Positions 1 through 8,603 are shown, counted from the stretch's first letter. The stretch is DNA of 64,000 nucleotides from Chlamydiota bacterium (GCA_012729785.1 JAAYCL010000021.1:7876-71875), one strand, 5' to 3'. Notes: generated from the letters alone by a model not told the origin. Translations and numbers: made by a program.

Positions 1-1
1 C

Positions 2-370
2 GGCCTGGTCGGCTCCAGGGCACGTCTCCACTACCGACAGGGCGCCAGGCGCTATGTCATGGAGGATGAACTGCTTCAGGCAGAGCCGAATCGGAGATAC
101 GTGTCCAGGGTCACAGGGGATGCGATCGAGGCGCACGTGGAGACGATCCTTACGCCGATCAGCGGGGCCACTCGAGTCGACGTGCGATGGGCTGGTTCAG
201 GTAAGCCCCTTCTTCTCCGTCTCCTATTGCCGTTCATGCGCAGATCCATCGCCCGGCAAGCGCAGAAGGACCTGGTGAAGCTCAAGGCCCTGGTCGAATC
301 AGAGTGGCGCGGAAAGGACCGGGGGCAGGGCTCGGCTGATGACCAAGCGGAACATATCGAGGCCGAATAG
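2..370 (+). CDS. SRPBCC-family (polyketide cyclase-like) protein, C-terminal part
   Basis: The reading frame is open from the first bases of the window, so the gene starts upstream. About 122 residues are visible. The end of the protein has the pattern of START/Bet v1-like (SRPBCC) ligand-binding proteins: beta strands ending near RVDVRWAG, then a long C-terminal amphipathic helix around FMRRSIARQAQKDLVKLKALVE. Such proteins bind hydrophobic small molecules or act as cyclases; no substrate can be inferred. It ends about 185 bp before the tRNA gene and shows no operon partner here. The family call rests on the C-terminal half only. Confidence 0.55.
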   Translation, partial: GLVGSRARLHYRQGARRYVMEDELLQAEPNRRYVSRVTGDAIEAHVETILTPISGATRVDVRWAGSGKPLLLRLLLPFMRRSIARQAQKDLVKLKALVESEWRGKDRGQGSADDQAEHIEAE

Positions 371-448
371 GATCGGGGCGCACCAGTGTTTTGTACAGCT
401 GCGCAGCTCCCTCGCAATCGCACATCGTGTTGTCCGGGTGACCCGTTC

Positions 449-474
449 AAAATCCCCGGAAAATCCCCGGAAAA
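449..474. repeat. 11-bp direct repeat
   Basis: Two adjacent copies of AAAATCCCCGG lie at 449-459 and 460-470, followed by AAAA. They end just upstream of the tRNA promoter -35 box at 477. No function is evident. Confidence 0.6.
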
Positions 475-476
475 CG

Positions 477-505
477 TTGAACCCCGAGGGAAGGGATGGT
501 ATAGT
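477..505 (+). promoter_or_regulatory. sigma-70-like promoter of tRNA-Thr
   Basis: TTGAAC (477-482) and TATAGT (500-505) are separated by 17 bp. The predicted start is near 512, about 43 bp before the mature tRNA. This is the usual layout for a monocistronic tRNA gene. Confidence 0.7.
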
Positions 506-554
506 ATTTTAAAAGCGGCCTCCGGACGGTTGCGGCGGAGGAATGATCTCGCGA

Positions 555-630
555 GCCAACGTAGCTCAACTGGCAGAGCAGCGCATTCGTAATGCGCAGG
601 TTATCGGTTCGATTCCGATCGTTGGCTCCA
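555..630 (+). tRNA. tRNA-Thr (anticodon CGT)
   Basis: A full cloverleaf can be drawn. The acceptor stem is GCCAACG (555-561) with CGTTGGC (620-626). The D stem is GCTC/GAGC and the anticodon stem GCGCA/TGCGC encloses the loop TTCGTAA, giving anticodon CGT at 588-590. The T arm has stem ATCGG/CCGAT with loop TTCGATT. The discriminator T and a genomically encoded CCA end at 630. The tRNA reads ACG threonine codons, which suit the high GC content. Confidence 0.95.
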
Positions 631-666
631 TTACTTCAGTCGGTGGCGCGCAGTTTCTTGTTTCCA

Positions 667-711
667 GGGACAGTCGGGAGAGCAAGGACAGTCGGGACAG
701 TGGGGACAGTG
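667..711. repeat. 9-bp tandem repeat, five units
   Basis: Five consecutive 9-mers with consensus GGGACAGTS run from 667 to 711: GGGACAGTC, GGGAGAGCA, AGGACAGTC, GGGACAGTG, GGGACAGTG. The array lies between the tRNA and its terminator, in non-coding sequence. Confidence 0.75.
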
Positions 712-720
712 AAAGAATAG

Positions 721-750
721 GGGAGGGCCGGCGGCCCTCCCTTCGTGTTT
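721..750 (+). terminator. probable intrinsic terminator after tRNA-Thr
   Basis: GGGAGGGCC (721-729) pairs perfectly with GGCCCTCCC (733-741) over a 3-nt loop. The T-rich stretch TTCGTGTTTT follows. The 9-bp GC stem and broken T tract suit a rho-independent terminator for the tRNA transcript. Confidence 0.6.
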
Positions 751-860
751 TCCGTCCTGATCCCGGCTTCCCGCCCACCAGACGGAGGACAGGTCGGCGG
801 GATGACGGCGATCGGCGTTTCCGGTTTCTCGTTTCGCGTTTTCAGAAATGCGGGGGAACG

Positions 861-1283
861 ATGAGAAGGGCGGCGGTGCTGACAACGTGCCTGGCGCTGT
901 GCGGGTGCGCGGCGTCGCGGGGCGCGGCGCCGTTTTCGGTGGATGTCGACGTGCGGGATGCGGACGGGTCCACCCCGCTCATGAAGGCGGTCTTCATCGG
1001 GAACCGGCAGTTCGCGGAGACGCTCATCGCGCACGGGGCGGACGTGAACGCCCGGAACGCGCACGGGAGCACGCCGCTGATGATCGCCGCGCACGCGGGG
1101 AGGAACGAGATCGCCCGGCTCCTCATCGAGAATGGCGCGGACGTGAACGCGCGGGTGAACGGGGAGAACGTCGCCCTCGCCATCGCGAACGAGCAGGGGA
1201 ACGACGAGCTCGTGCGGATGCTCGAAGAGGCGGGGGCGCGGCTGCACCCCGCATCCGGGACTCCGGCTGTTTCCACGGAATGA
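861..1283 (+). CDS. ankyrin-repeat lipoprotein
   Basis: This is a 140-residue protein. The N-terminus (MRRAAVLTT...) ends in the lipobox L13-C14-G15-C16, so it is probably processed by signal peptidase II and lipidated on Cys16. About three ankyrin repeats follow (residues ~34-128), with repeated TPLMxAA and HGADVNAR segments. Ankyrin arrays bind protein partners, so a scaffolding role at the envelope is likely; the partner is unknown. The start at 861 has GGGGGAA about 4 nt upstream. The same frame is open further upstream, but that part crosses the tRNA and repeats. It seems to stand alone. Confidence 0.85.
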   Translation: MRRAAVLTTCLALCGCAASRGAAPFSVDVDVRDADGSTPLMKAVFIGNRQFAETLIAHGADVNARNAHGSTPLMIAAHAGRNEIARLLIENGADVNARVNGENVALAIANEQGNDELVRMLEEAGARLHPASGTPAVSTE

Positions 1284-1642
1284 GAAGGCGAAGCGCGTCC
1301 CCCCGCCCGCCCGCGAGAGGGGGGCCCGGATGACGAACCCCGATTCGAACGCATCCGCGAGGCGCGGATAGCCGGGCGCGCGAAGAGCGTCCCGTGGCTG
1401 TCGGGGGGGATCGGGACGCCGTCGCGGCGGCGGATCGCACGGCAGCGGAGCGATCCCCTGGAAGATCCGCGGCGCGCGGGACGGCGCGATCCCCGCACGC
1501 AGCGGCGGGAAGCGGCCCCGACGCGGCGCGCCGGAGGGGGGCATTCTCCGCGACCCTGCGCCGCGGGGAAGCGGAGCTTCCGCCGGCCGCGCGGAAAAGG
1601 AGCCCCGACGCGGCGTCTTCGGGTATACTATCGGCGCACCCG
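1284..1642. other. gene-free interval, no recognised element
   Basis: These 359 bp are extremely GC-rich and open in several frames without protein-like composition. The only element of note is TATACT at 1624-1629, a possible -10 box for the next gene with no convincing -35. I see no RNA gene or repeat. Confidence 0.5.
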
Positions 1643-3391
1643 ATGAAACGCGCCCTTGAATGGCTATCCGTCGCCGCGGTGATCTCGCTCGCGGCGGTCC
1701 TCCGCTTCACGGACGCATCCTCCCTGCGCGATCTCGCCATCGTGCCCGACAACGCGCAGTACGCCGTCGGCGGCTGGAACCTCGCCCGCGGCCGCGGGCT
1801 CTGGATCTACATCAACGACCTGAAGCTTCCGCTCCAGTACCCGTGCGGCTTCCCGCTGATTTTGGCCGTCTTTTACCTCGCGACAAACGCCGCGCTGCAC
1901 CAGGCGGTCCACCTGGTGCACCTGTTCGCTCTCGCGACGATTCTCCTGGTCTACCTCTTCGCCCGGAGCGTGTTCGGGAGGAGGATCGCCCTTCTCGCGT
2001 CGCTCCTCCTCGCCGTCGCGCCTTCCTCAGTCGGGTACAGCCAGGTCCTGATCAGCGACATGGTCTCCAACGCGTTCATCGTCGCCGGGCTCTGGCTGGC
2101 CTGGCAGGCGGCGGCGCGAAATGACACGCGGCCGGGGCCCTGGGCCGCGGCGGGGGCGCTGTGCGGCTTTTCAGCCGCGGTGCACCTGCTGAGCGGTCTC
2201 ACCGTTGTCCCGCTCGCCGCGGCGTCCCTCTGCGGCGCCTGCGGCGGCCGGCGGCGTTTCCCCGCGCCGCTTCTCTGGGCGCTCGCGGGGTTCGCGGCCG
2301 GTTTCTCCCCCGTGCTTGTCTGCAACGCCGTCGCCTTCGGGAATCCGTTCCGCAGCGGCTACGACTACTGGGCGCGATGGGGTCAGGGGCAGCGCAACTT
2401 CTCCCTTGCCTACGCCTGGAGGAACACGGCGGTCTCGGAGCGCGGGGACGGGAGGGGGAACCTCGGGTTCTTCGTCTGGCATTTCCTCGGCAGGAGCTGG
2501 CCCACGCTCTTCGCGCCGTATTTCTTGACCGTTCTTCCCTTCGCTGCCGCGGGGGCGGCGGCCGGGATCGTTCCGACGCGCCGGTGGGCGGCGTTGCCGA
2601 TCGGCGTTCTGGCGGCCGCGGCAACGGCATGCGCGCTCCTCTTCCCCCTCGCCCCGTGGGTGAACGCGCCGCTCCTCGCCGCCGCGGCCGCGGCGCTTTT
2701 CTTCCCCGCCGCACGAGCGGCCGGGCGCGGTGCGCGCCTCTTCGCGCTCATCGCGTCGACGCTTGCCGGATCGGTGGTCCTCGTCCTCCTCTTCTACAGT
2801 TTCCAGATGTCCAAGTTCCTCCTCCCGATCGTGCCGCTCGTCTGCATCCTTGCCGCGCGCGGCGTCCTCCTTCTCGCGGAGGCATGCCGAGGCCCCGGCG
2901 CCTTCCCGGTGCTGCTGCGCCTTCCCGCGGCGGCGCTGTTCGCCCTCACCGCCTGGGGATGCGCCTTGCCGTTCGCAGGCGGACACTTCTCCCGCCCGGA
3001 ATTTCCGTGGGGCTGGCACGAGGGGATCGAGCTGCTCGACCGCATCGCCCCGCCTGATGCCATCCTGATCTCCGGGATCGACGGGGTGTTCGTGACGCAC
3101 TACTTCGTCAAGGAGACGCAGCGGGTCTACGTCCCGACGTCCCGGGATATCGAGTACGTCAGGCACCGGAAGCTCCCGCTCTCGACGGCCATGGATGATC
3201 CGGCGTATCTGGCGGCCGCGGCGGCGAAGGGGAGAAGAATCTTCATGGACGGGTTCACCTATCACCAATGGGCCGGAGTGCGGGTGGCGATGGAGAAGCA
3301 ATTCATCTTCGTCCCGGTGGCGTCGTACCGCGGGGGCGCGCTGCGCCTCTTCGAGCTTCGCCCGCGAGTCGTGCACGGTCCAACCACGTAG
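1643..3391 (+). CDS. GT-C fold membrane glycosyltransferase-like protein (family 39/83-like)
   Basis: The protein has 582 residues and about ten or more hydrophobic segments, followed by a soluble C-terminal tail (from about residue 460). It resembles bacterial PMT/ArnT-like transferases that use polyprenyl-phosphate sugars: an N-terminal membrane helix is followed by an acidic loop with PDNAQY (D36) and an HQAVH segment. Specificity cannot be inferred. The ATG at 1643 gives the expected N-terminal helix; the frame is open for 249 bp upstream but is not protein-like there. TATACT at 1624-1629 would leave a leader of only about 7 nt. It is the first of several similar membrane proteins in the window. 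Confidence 0.75.
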   Translation: MKRALEWLSVAAVISLAAVLRFTDASSLRDLAIVPDNAQYAVGGWNLARGRGLWIYINDLKLPLQYPCGFPLILAVFYLATNAALHQAVHLVHLFALATILLVYLFARSVFGRRIALLASLLLAVAPSSVGYSQVLISDMVSNAFIVAGLWLAWQAAARNDTRPGPWAAAGALCGFSAAVHLLSGLTVVPLAAASLCGACGGRRRFPAPLLWALAGFAAGFSPVLVCNAVAFGNPFRSGYDYWARWGQGQRNFSLAYAWRNTAVSERGDGRGNLGFFVWHFLGRSWPTLFAPYFLTVLPFAAAGAAAGIVPTRRWAALPIGVLAAAATACALLFPLAPWVNAPLLAAAAAALFFPAARAAGRGARLFALIASTLAGSVVLVLLFYSFQMSKFLLPIVPLVCILAARGVLLLAEACRGPGAFPVLLRLPAAALFALTAWGCALPFAGGHFSRPEFPWGWHEGIELLDRIAPPDAILISGIDGVFVTHYFVKETQRVYVPTSRDIEYVRHRKLPLSTAMDDPAYLAAAAAKGRRIFMDGFTYHQWAGVRVAMEKQFIFVPVASYRGGALRLFELRPRVVHGPTT

Positions 3392-3440
3392 GCCGCCTTT
3401 CCTGGCACCCGGCGAGGCTTGAATACACAAGGGGGGAACG

Positions 3441-4628
3441 GTGAGCGGGGGAAGGACGGGCGCGGCGGTTAAGAGAGCAGGCGCCGTTCTGGGGGCGCTG
3501 GCGGTGTGCGCCTTCGCCGGGGAGGCCGCGTTGCGCCTGCTGGCCCCGTTCCCCGAGCACGGTTCCCGGGCCATCCACTCGTTCCCCGACACCTACCACC
3601 CGCTCCTCGGCTGGACGGGCGTTCCGAATCTCGACACCGTCTTCACGCTCCCGGATTTCAGCCACCGGATCCGCAACAACCAACGCGGCTTCCGGGACCG
3701 GGATCACGCGAGGGAGAAGGCCGGGAAGCGCCGGATCGTCGTTTTGGGCGATTCCACCGCGTGGGGGTGGGGCGTCGAGGCGGAGGAGCGGTTCTCCGAC
3801 CGCATGGAAAGGATGCTCCCGGGTTGGGAGGTGCTCAACCTCGCGCAGGCGGGCTACTCGACGGACCAGGAGCTCCTCGTCCTGGAGACGGAGGGGCTCG
3901 CCTATGGCCCCGAGCTCGTCCTGCTCCTCTTCGACCGGAACGACGTGGCGGAGGGGAACAACGCGCGTCTCATCGACAGGATGCAGCCGAAGCCGTGGTT
4001 CGAGGAGCGTGACGGCGCGCTGGAACTCCGCGGCGTCCCCGTCCCGCGCGACGCCGTCTACTGGGCCCGGAAGGCGGCGCTCGCCAAGACCTACGGCGGC
4101 CCGCCGCCGCGCGGGGGGTGGGAGGGATTCCGCGACCGGGTCCTCGCCCGGTCGCACCTTCACAACTGGATCTCGTTCCGGCTCACGCACCCGGCGCGGA
4201 GGGGGGGAGGGGAAGAAGGACGGGAGGACGAGGAGGTCCTCGATGCGAGGATGGGCCTCACGAAACGACTCCTCTCCCGGATGCACCGCCTCTGCGCGGA
4301 ACACGGGGCGCGCTTCGTCATCGCCGACGTCCCGTCGGAATACTCCCCGTTCCTGGCGCGCTTCTGCCGCCGCGAGGGGATACCGCACCTCGACCTCCGC
4401 CCCGCGCTCACGGACGGGCTGCGGCCGGTGCAGCACCGGCGGGTGGGGCACTGGAACCGGCTCGGGCACCGCCTCGTCGCCGGGGCGGCGGTCGACTTTC
4501 TGGAGAGGGAGGGGCTTCTGGAGGGACGGGCGGAGAGGCAGGGGGCGCGGAGAGGACCGAGTGAAGGTGTGAAGGCGGGAAGGTGTGAAGGCGCAGGGGT
4601 GCGAGAATGCGAGGGTATGAGGGTATGA
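3441..4628 (+). CDS. SGNH/GDSL-type hydrolase-like protein, membrane-anchored
   Basis: This 395-residue protein starts at GTG 3441 behind GGGGGGAA. An N-terminal hydrophobic segment (~12-34) is followed by the SGNH block I motif GDST (103-106, nucleophile Ser105). Near the end, HWNRLGH resembles block V with its catalytic His. Such proteins are esterases or O-acyltransferases, often acting on surface glycans, which fits its position between two GT-C-like genes. The last ~30 residues are low complexity because the frame runs into an 8-bp tandem repeat (4561-4632), so the C-terminus is probably a repeat-derived extension. Confidence 0.75.
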   Translation: MSGGRTGAAVKRAGAVLGALAVCAFAGEAALRLLAPFPEHGSRAIHSFPDTYHPLLGWTGVPNLDTVFTLPDFSHRIRNNQRGFRDRDHAREKAGKRRIVVLGDSTAWGWGVEAEERFSDRMERMLPGWEVLNLAQAGYSTDQELLVLETEGLAYGPELVLLLFDRNDVAEGNNARLIDRMQPKPWFEERDGALELRGVPVPRDAVYWARKAALAKTYGGPPPRGGWEGFRDRVLARSHLHNWISFRLTHPARRGGGEEGREDEEVLDARMGLTKRLLSRMHRLCAEHGARFVIADVPSEYSPFLARFCRREGIPHLDLRPALTDGLRPVQHRRVGHWNRLGHRLVAGAAVDFLEREGLLEGRAERQGARRGPSEGVKAGRCEGAGVRECEGMRV

Positions 4629-4632
4629 GGGT
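4561..4632. repeat. 8-bp tandem repeat, nine degenerate units
   Basis: Nine 8-mers run without gaps: GTGAAGGT, GTGAAGGC, GGGAAGGT, GTGAAGGC, GCAGGGGT, GCGAGAAT, GCGAGGGT, ATGAGGGT, ATGAGGGT. The purine-rich array covers the end of the SGNH gene and supplies the start codon region of the next gene. Confidence 0.8.
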
Positions 4633-6310
4633 GGACGTGAAAACGGATCCGGACGGGCGAGGGAAGGCGACGGGGGGCGCGCCGGCGGCGCGCGACCGCA
4701 CGGCACTCGCGGCGCGGCTGATCGCCGCGGCGACGCTGGCGCTCGTCTTCGCCCCGTACATCTGGGGGTACCTCAACGCGCCGCCGGGGATGGTCTTCAT
4801 GGGCTTCGCCGACCACCCGTACGACCAGAACGTCTACCTCTCCTACATTCAGCAGGCGGCGGAGGGCAAGCTCCATACCTGCCGCGACCACACGCTCGAG
4901 CCCCAGGCGCGCGCCTGGTTCAACCCCTTCACGTTGATCCTCGGCCGGGCCGCGCGCATCACCGGGGCGACGCCGCTCCAGGTCTACTACGCGGCCATCG
5001 CCCTTTACGCCATTCTCCTCCTGCGCGTCGTCTATTGGTTCGCCTCGCTCTTCACCGCGGACCGGCGCGCGCGCCTCTTCGCCTTCGCGCTCTGCGCCCT
5101 CTCGTCGGGCTTCTGCTGGCTGATGCCCTACCGGCGCTGGCTCGCCCTCGCCTCGCGCTCGCCGGTCGAGAGCCGGAACATCATCCCGATCGACTACTGG
5201 ATCGGCGAGACGATCACCTTCGAGACGATGCTCTCCGTGCCGCAGAAGGCCGCGACCGCGCTGCTGATGCTGCTGGCGTTCGGCCTGTTCATCAGGGCGT
5301 GCGAGGGCCGCACGGTTTTGCGCGGGATCGGCGCCGGCCTCGCCGCCCTCGCCCTCAGTCTCGTCCACCCGGTCGAGGTCGTCGTCGTCGCGGCGGTCGT
5401 CGCCGCCTGCGCCCTCGCCGCCGTCCTGCGCTTCCGGGAGGCGGCCGGCCGAGCCGTCGCGGCGGGAGCGCTTACCGCGGCCACGGCGCTCCCCGCCTTC
5501 GCCTATATGGTCTGGCTGTTCAGGACGGAGCCGGTGTTCGTCGAGTGGTCCAAGGAGCGGTTCATCTCGCCGCACCCGCTGAGCTATCTGATCGGGTACG
5601 GCCTGCCCCTCCTCCTCGCCCTCCCCGAGATCGTTTGGATCGCGCGCCGGGGGGGGCTCCGCGAGTGGCTCCCCGCCTTGTGGACGATCGCCGTCGCGGC
5701 GCTCCTCTACGCCCCGCTCTCGTTCCAGCGGCGCCTCTCCACCGGCGTGCACGTCGCCGTCTGCCTTCTCGCAACGCTCTTTGTCTTCCGCGCCGTCCTC
5801 CCGGCGCTCCGGCGGCGGTGCGCGGCCTGGTGGGGGCCGCGGGTCGAGGCGGCCTTCCTCGCGGCGATCGTCATCGCGACCGCGCCGGCCAACCTTGTGA
5901 AGATCGCCATCTGCGTCCACGAGATGCGGACGAACCCGCTTGAATTCCACCTCTACCGGGGCGACGTCGAGGCGATGCGGTGGATGATGGAACGGCACAA
6001 CGAGGACGCCGCCGTGCTCTCCTCCTACAAGAGCGGCCTCTACATCCCGGCCTACACCGGCAACCGGACCTACGTCGGGCACTGGTCCGAGACGCTGCGT
6101 TTCGAGGAGAAACGCCGGATCGCCGACTGGGTCCTCCACGCGCCCGGGCGCATGGAGGAGAAGAAAGAATTCCTGAAGGCGCAGGGGATCCGGTACGTCT
6201 ACTACGGGACCTTCGAGCGGATGCGGGGGCCGTTCGCGCTCGAGGAAGCGCCGTTCCTCGAGACGATCTACGACCGCGGCGGGGTGGCGATCCGGCGCGT
6301 CGTCCCCTGA
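4607..6310 (+). CDS. polytopic membrane protein, GT-C-like
   Basis: The protein has up to 567 residues and about ten membrane segments. An acidic loop after the first helix (FADHPYDQNVY) recalls the catalytic loop of GT-C transferases, and a soluble C-terminal tail follows. Two in-frame starts exist, ATG 4607 and ATG 4625, both inside the 8-bp repeat array, and GAGGGT in the repeats acts as a weak ribosome site. It overlaps the end of the SGNH gene by 22 bp or less, so the two are probably co-transcribed and coupled. Likely role: transfer of a lipid-linked sugar outside the cytoplasmic membrane. This is inferred from fold and context. Confidence 0.65.
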   Translation: MRGYEGMRVDVKTDPDGRGKATGGAPAARDRTALAARLIAAATLALVFAPYIWGYLNAPPGMVFMGFADHPYDQNVYLSYIQQAAEGKLHTCRDHTLEPQARAWFNPFTLILGRAARITGATPLQVYYAAIALYAILLLRVVYWFASLFTADRRARLFAFALCALSSGFCWLMPYRRWLALASRSPVESRNIIPIDYWIGETITFETMLSVPQKAATALLMLLAFGLFIRACEGRTVLRGIGAGLAALALSLVHPVEVVVVAAVVAACALAAVLRFREAAGRAVAAGALTAATALPAFAYMVWLFRTEPVFVEWSKERFISPHPLSYLIGYGLPLLLALPEIVWIARRGGLREWLPALWTIAVAALLYAPLSFQRRLSTGVHVAVCLLATLFVFRAVLPALRRRCAAWWGPRVEAAFLAAIVIATAPANLVKIAICVHEMRTNPLEFHLYRGDVEAMRWMMERHNEDAAVLSSYKSGLYIPAYTGNRTYVGHWSETLRFEEKRRIADWVLHAPGRMEEKKEFLKAQGIRYVYYGTFERMRGPFALEEAPFLETIYDRGGVAIRRVVP

Positions 6311-6404
6311 CCCCGCCTTTCGTCCGCCTCGGGCCGATTCCGCTTGCGCGCCGCCTCCCGCCGTGCGAGACTGCCGGCGGGGTTGGCGACGGGGGAGCGG
6401 CGGC

Positions 6405-7151
6405 ATGAACTCGGCGGGGAGGGGGAACGGGTGGGGCATGGCGCTCCTCGGCGCGATGCTCGCGGCGGGAATGACGGCGTCCGCGATCACGGCGTCGAGA
6501 AGCTTCGAGCGGGTGCGGTCCGCGGACCGCACCATCCGGGTGAAAGGCGCGTCGGAGAGAAGGATCGTCTCCGACTGGGCGGTCTGGGAGGCGCGCTTCA
6601 CGGCGCGGGCGCCGGGGCTCACCGCCGCCTACGAGAAGATCCGCGCGGACCTGGACGCGGTCCTCGCCTACCTCGAACGCGGCGGCGTCCCGCGGGAGGG
6701 GGTGGCGGTCTCCTCCGTCTCCACCGATATCAGGTACGGCATGACCGAGAAGGGGGCGGTCACGAACCGCATCGAGGGGTTCGTGTTGGAGCAGACGGTG
6801 CGGGTGAGTTCCGGCGACATCCCGCTCGTCACGCGCCTCGCGCGGGACTCCACCGGCCTCATCAAGGACGGGATCGAGTTCTCCTCCCTGCCGCCGAGCT
6901 ACTACTACACCAAGCTGAACGACCTGAAGATCGCCATGCTCGGCGAGGCCACGAAAGACGCGAAGACGAGAGCAGAGCAGCTCGCCCTACACAGCGGGTG
7001 CGAGGTCGGCGCGCTCCGTTCCGCGAGCCAGGGGGTCTTCCAGATCACCCCGGAGTACTCCACCGCGGTGTCGGACTACGGGGTCTACGACACCGGATCG
7101 GTCGTCAAGTGCGTCAAGGCGCTCGTCACCGCGGAGTTCTCGATCCGGTGA
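6405..7151 (+). CDS. SIMPL (DUF541) domain protein
   Basis: This is a 248-residue protein with one N-terminal membrane or signal segment (~9-28) and a SIMPL domain. The domain begins IRVKGASERRIVSDWAVWE and continues with YEKIRADLDAVLAYLE and the TDIRY region. SIMPL proteins are periplasmic or membrane-anchored and of poorly defined function; some affect oxidative stress or envelope signalling. ATG 6405 is chosen because GGGGGAG lies 7 nt upstream and the hydrophobic segment follows at once. It is the last gene of the plus-strand group and converges on the HicB-like gene. Confidence 0.85.
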   Translation: MNSAGRGNGWGMALLGAMLAAGMTASAITASRSFERVRSADRTIRVKGASERRIVSDWAVWEARFTARAPGLTAAYEKIRADLDAVLAYLERGGVPREGVAVSSVSTDIRYGMTEKGAVTNRIEGFVLEQTVRVSSGDIPLVTRLARDSTGLIKDGIEFSSLPPSYYYTKLNDLKIAMLGEATKDAKTRAEQLALHSGCEVGALRSASQGVFQITPEYSTAVSDYGVYDTGSVVKCVKALVTAEFSIR

Positions 7152-7168
7152 CGGGTTGACCTGGAGGG

Positions 7169-7369
7169 TCACCCCTCCACGACCTCGATCTCGAGATCCT
7201 CATCCTTGACGCTGCTGCACGGGCAGTACTCGAGCCGGTACCGGATCTCCTCCCTGACCTTGTCGAGGGCCTCCTGGCGTGTCGGGGCCCCGGCGCTGCA
7301 TCTGGGTTCATCGCAGTAGGCGATGAACCTCCCCGAACTCACCTGCACAACCCTGACGGGATAGGGCAT
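7169..7369 (-). CDS. HicB-like / DUF1902-like small protein
   Basis: This 66-residue protein looks like the small partial RNase H fold of HicB antitoxins. It has a beta hairpin (YPVRVVQVSSGRFIAYC), then a substrate-like loop (PRCSAGAPTRQEALDKVREEI) and a helix. There is no DNA-binding tail, and no HicA toxin is visible on either side. AAGGAGG (7378-7384) sits 8 nt before the ATG, a near-ideal ribosome site. It follows the glycosyltransferase gene by 19 bp on the same strand, so the two are probably one transcript. It may be an orphan antitoxin or a small regulator. Confidence 0.6.
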   Translation of the reverse strand: MPYPVRVVQVSSGRFIAYCDEPRCSAGAPTRQEALDKVREEIRYRLEYCPCSSVKDEDLEIEVVEG

Positions 7370-7388
7370 CGGATCCGCCTCCTTCTCG

Positions 7389-8507
7389 CTACCGCAGCAG
7401 GAACGGCTGCGACCGGTACCGTCTTCCCTTCCAGCGCACGCCCCTCCCCCCGATCTTCTTCCAAAACGCCCCCGCGAGGATCCCGATGAGCACCGCGGCG
7501 CCGAGCGGATGGACGAACACGAAACGCCGGTCCGCGCCGATGAAGGCGTACCCGCGTTCGGCGGCCAGGTGCATCGCCACGAGCTGGGCGAGGGCGAGGC
7601 GGGGCCACCGCGGGAGGGCGAGGTAGGGGAGGAACGAGAGGAGGGCGGCCGCCAGTGCCACGACCGGCAGCGCCCAGATGAGGTCGCTGAAGACGAGGAA
7701 GAAGATCCGCTCCCAGCCGGCGCGGAGGGAGCGGAGCGAGGAGTACATCCGGCACCGCAGCAGGGCGCGGCCGGGGAGGAGGCGGAACCGGACCCCGGCG
7801 CGCTTGGCGTTCTGCGCCAGGGCGATATCCTCGAGCGGGAAGGAGAGCACCGCCGCGTGCCCCCCGATGCGTTCGTAGGCGGCGCGTTCGAAGAGGAAAT
7901 ACTGGCCGTTGGCGAACGCCATCCTCGAGCGGTCGCGGTTGATCCGCCGGAGCGGGAAGAGCAGGAACAGGGCGATGCCGATGACCGGCTGGACGGTCTT
8001 TTCCCAGAACCCCTCGCAGGCGGGGGCGGGGAGGAGGGAGAGCGCCCCGACGCCCTCGCGGATCGCCCAGGCGAGGGGGACGCCGATCGAGTGGGGGCCG
8101 TGCTCCGTATCGGCGTCCGTGAAGAGGAGCCAGTCGCCGCGCGCCGCGCCCGCCGCGACGGCGAGCGCGTGGCTCTTGCCCGCGCAACCGTCCGGCGGGG
8201 GCGGCACCCGCACCGTGTGCACCGACGGGAACCGGGCGCGGAGGATCTCCGGCGTCGAGTCCTCGGACCCGTCGTCGGCGACGATGATCTCGGTGCGCGG
8301 GTGCCTCTGGGCGAGGAGGGAATCCAGGCAGCGGCCTATGCAGCGATCCTCGTTGCGCGCCGCCACGAGCACCGAGACGAGCGGCGGGTCCGCGAGCGGC
8401 TCCCGCAGCGCCGGGTCGCGCAACAGGTCCTGGCGCGGCGCGAGGAGGGCGGCGAGGTACCGCCGCACCCAGACCGCGAGCACCAGGAGCATCAGAAGCC
8501 GCGCCAT
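7389..8507 (-). CDS. family 2 glycosyltransferase, membrane-associated
   Basis: The 372-residue protein has a short N-terminal membrane segment, a GT-A domain (VSVLVAARNED, VADDGSEDSTPEI, then the DTD-like FTDADTEHGP) and a QXXRW-like region. Two or three C-terminal membrane helices follow (~285-350). The layout matches HpnB-type and similar processive or lipid-acceptor GT2 enzymes. The frame is open 51 codons upstream, but that part overlaps a likely promoter. TACAAT (minus strand, 8514-8519) ends 6 nt before ATG 8507, so the transcript may be leaderless. The acceptor is unknown. Confidence 0.8.
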   Translation of the reverse strand: MARLLMLLVLAVWVRRYLAALLAPRQDLLRDPALREPLADPPLVSVLVAARNEDRCIGRCLDSLLAQRHPRTEIIVADDGSEDSTPEILRARFPSVHTVRVPPPPDGCAGKSHALAVAAGAARGDWLLFTDADTEHGPHSIGVPLAWAIREGVGALSLLPAPACEGFWEKTVQPVIGIALFLLFPLRRINRDRSRMAFANGQYFLFERAAYERIGGHAAVLSFPLEDIALAQNAKRAGVRFRLLPGRALLRCRMYSSLRSLRAGWERIFFLVFSDLIWALPVVALAAALLSFLPYLALPRWPRLALAQLVAMHLAAERGYAFIGADRRFVFVHPLGAAVLIGILAGAFWKKIGGRGVRWKGRRYRSQPFLLR

Positions 8508-8574
8508 GGGCCCATTGTAACAGGGCGGCGGGGGGGCGGGGAGGGAAACCGCGCCCGGTCGGGCCGTGTCCCCC

Positions 8575-8603
8575 TTGAAGGCATACCCCTGTTCATATAT
8601 CAT
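8575..8603 (+). promoter_or_regulatory. sigma-70-like promoter of the DUF2934 gene
   Basis: TTGAAG (8575-8580) and TATCAT (8598-8603) are 17 bp apart. The predicted start is near 8610, giving a 44-nt leader before ATG 8654, with AAAGGAA about 9 nt before the start codon. Confidence 0.6.

Noticed and set aside
543-860. N-terminal extension of the ankyrin protein through the tRNA region
   Set aside because: The frame is open but crosses tRNA-Thr, the repeat array and the terminator; the lipoprotein signal begins at 861.
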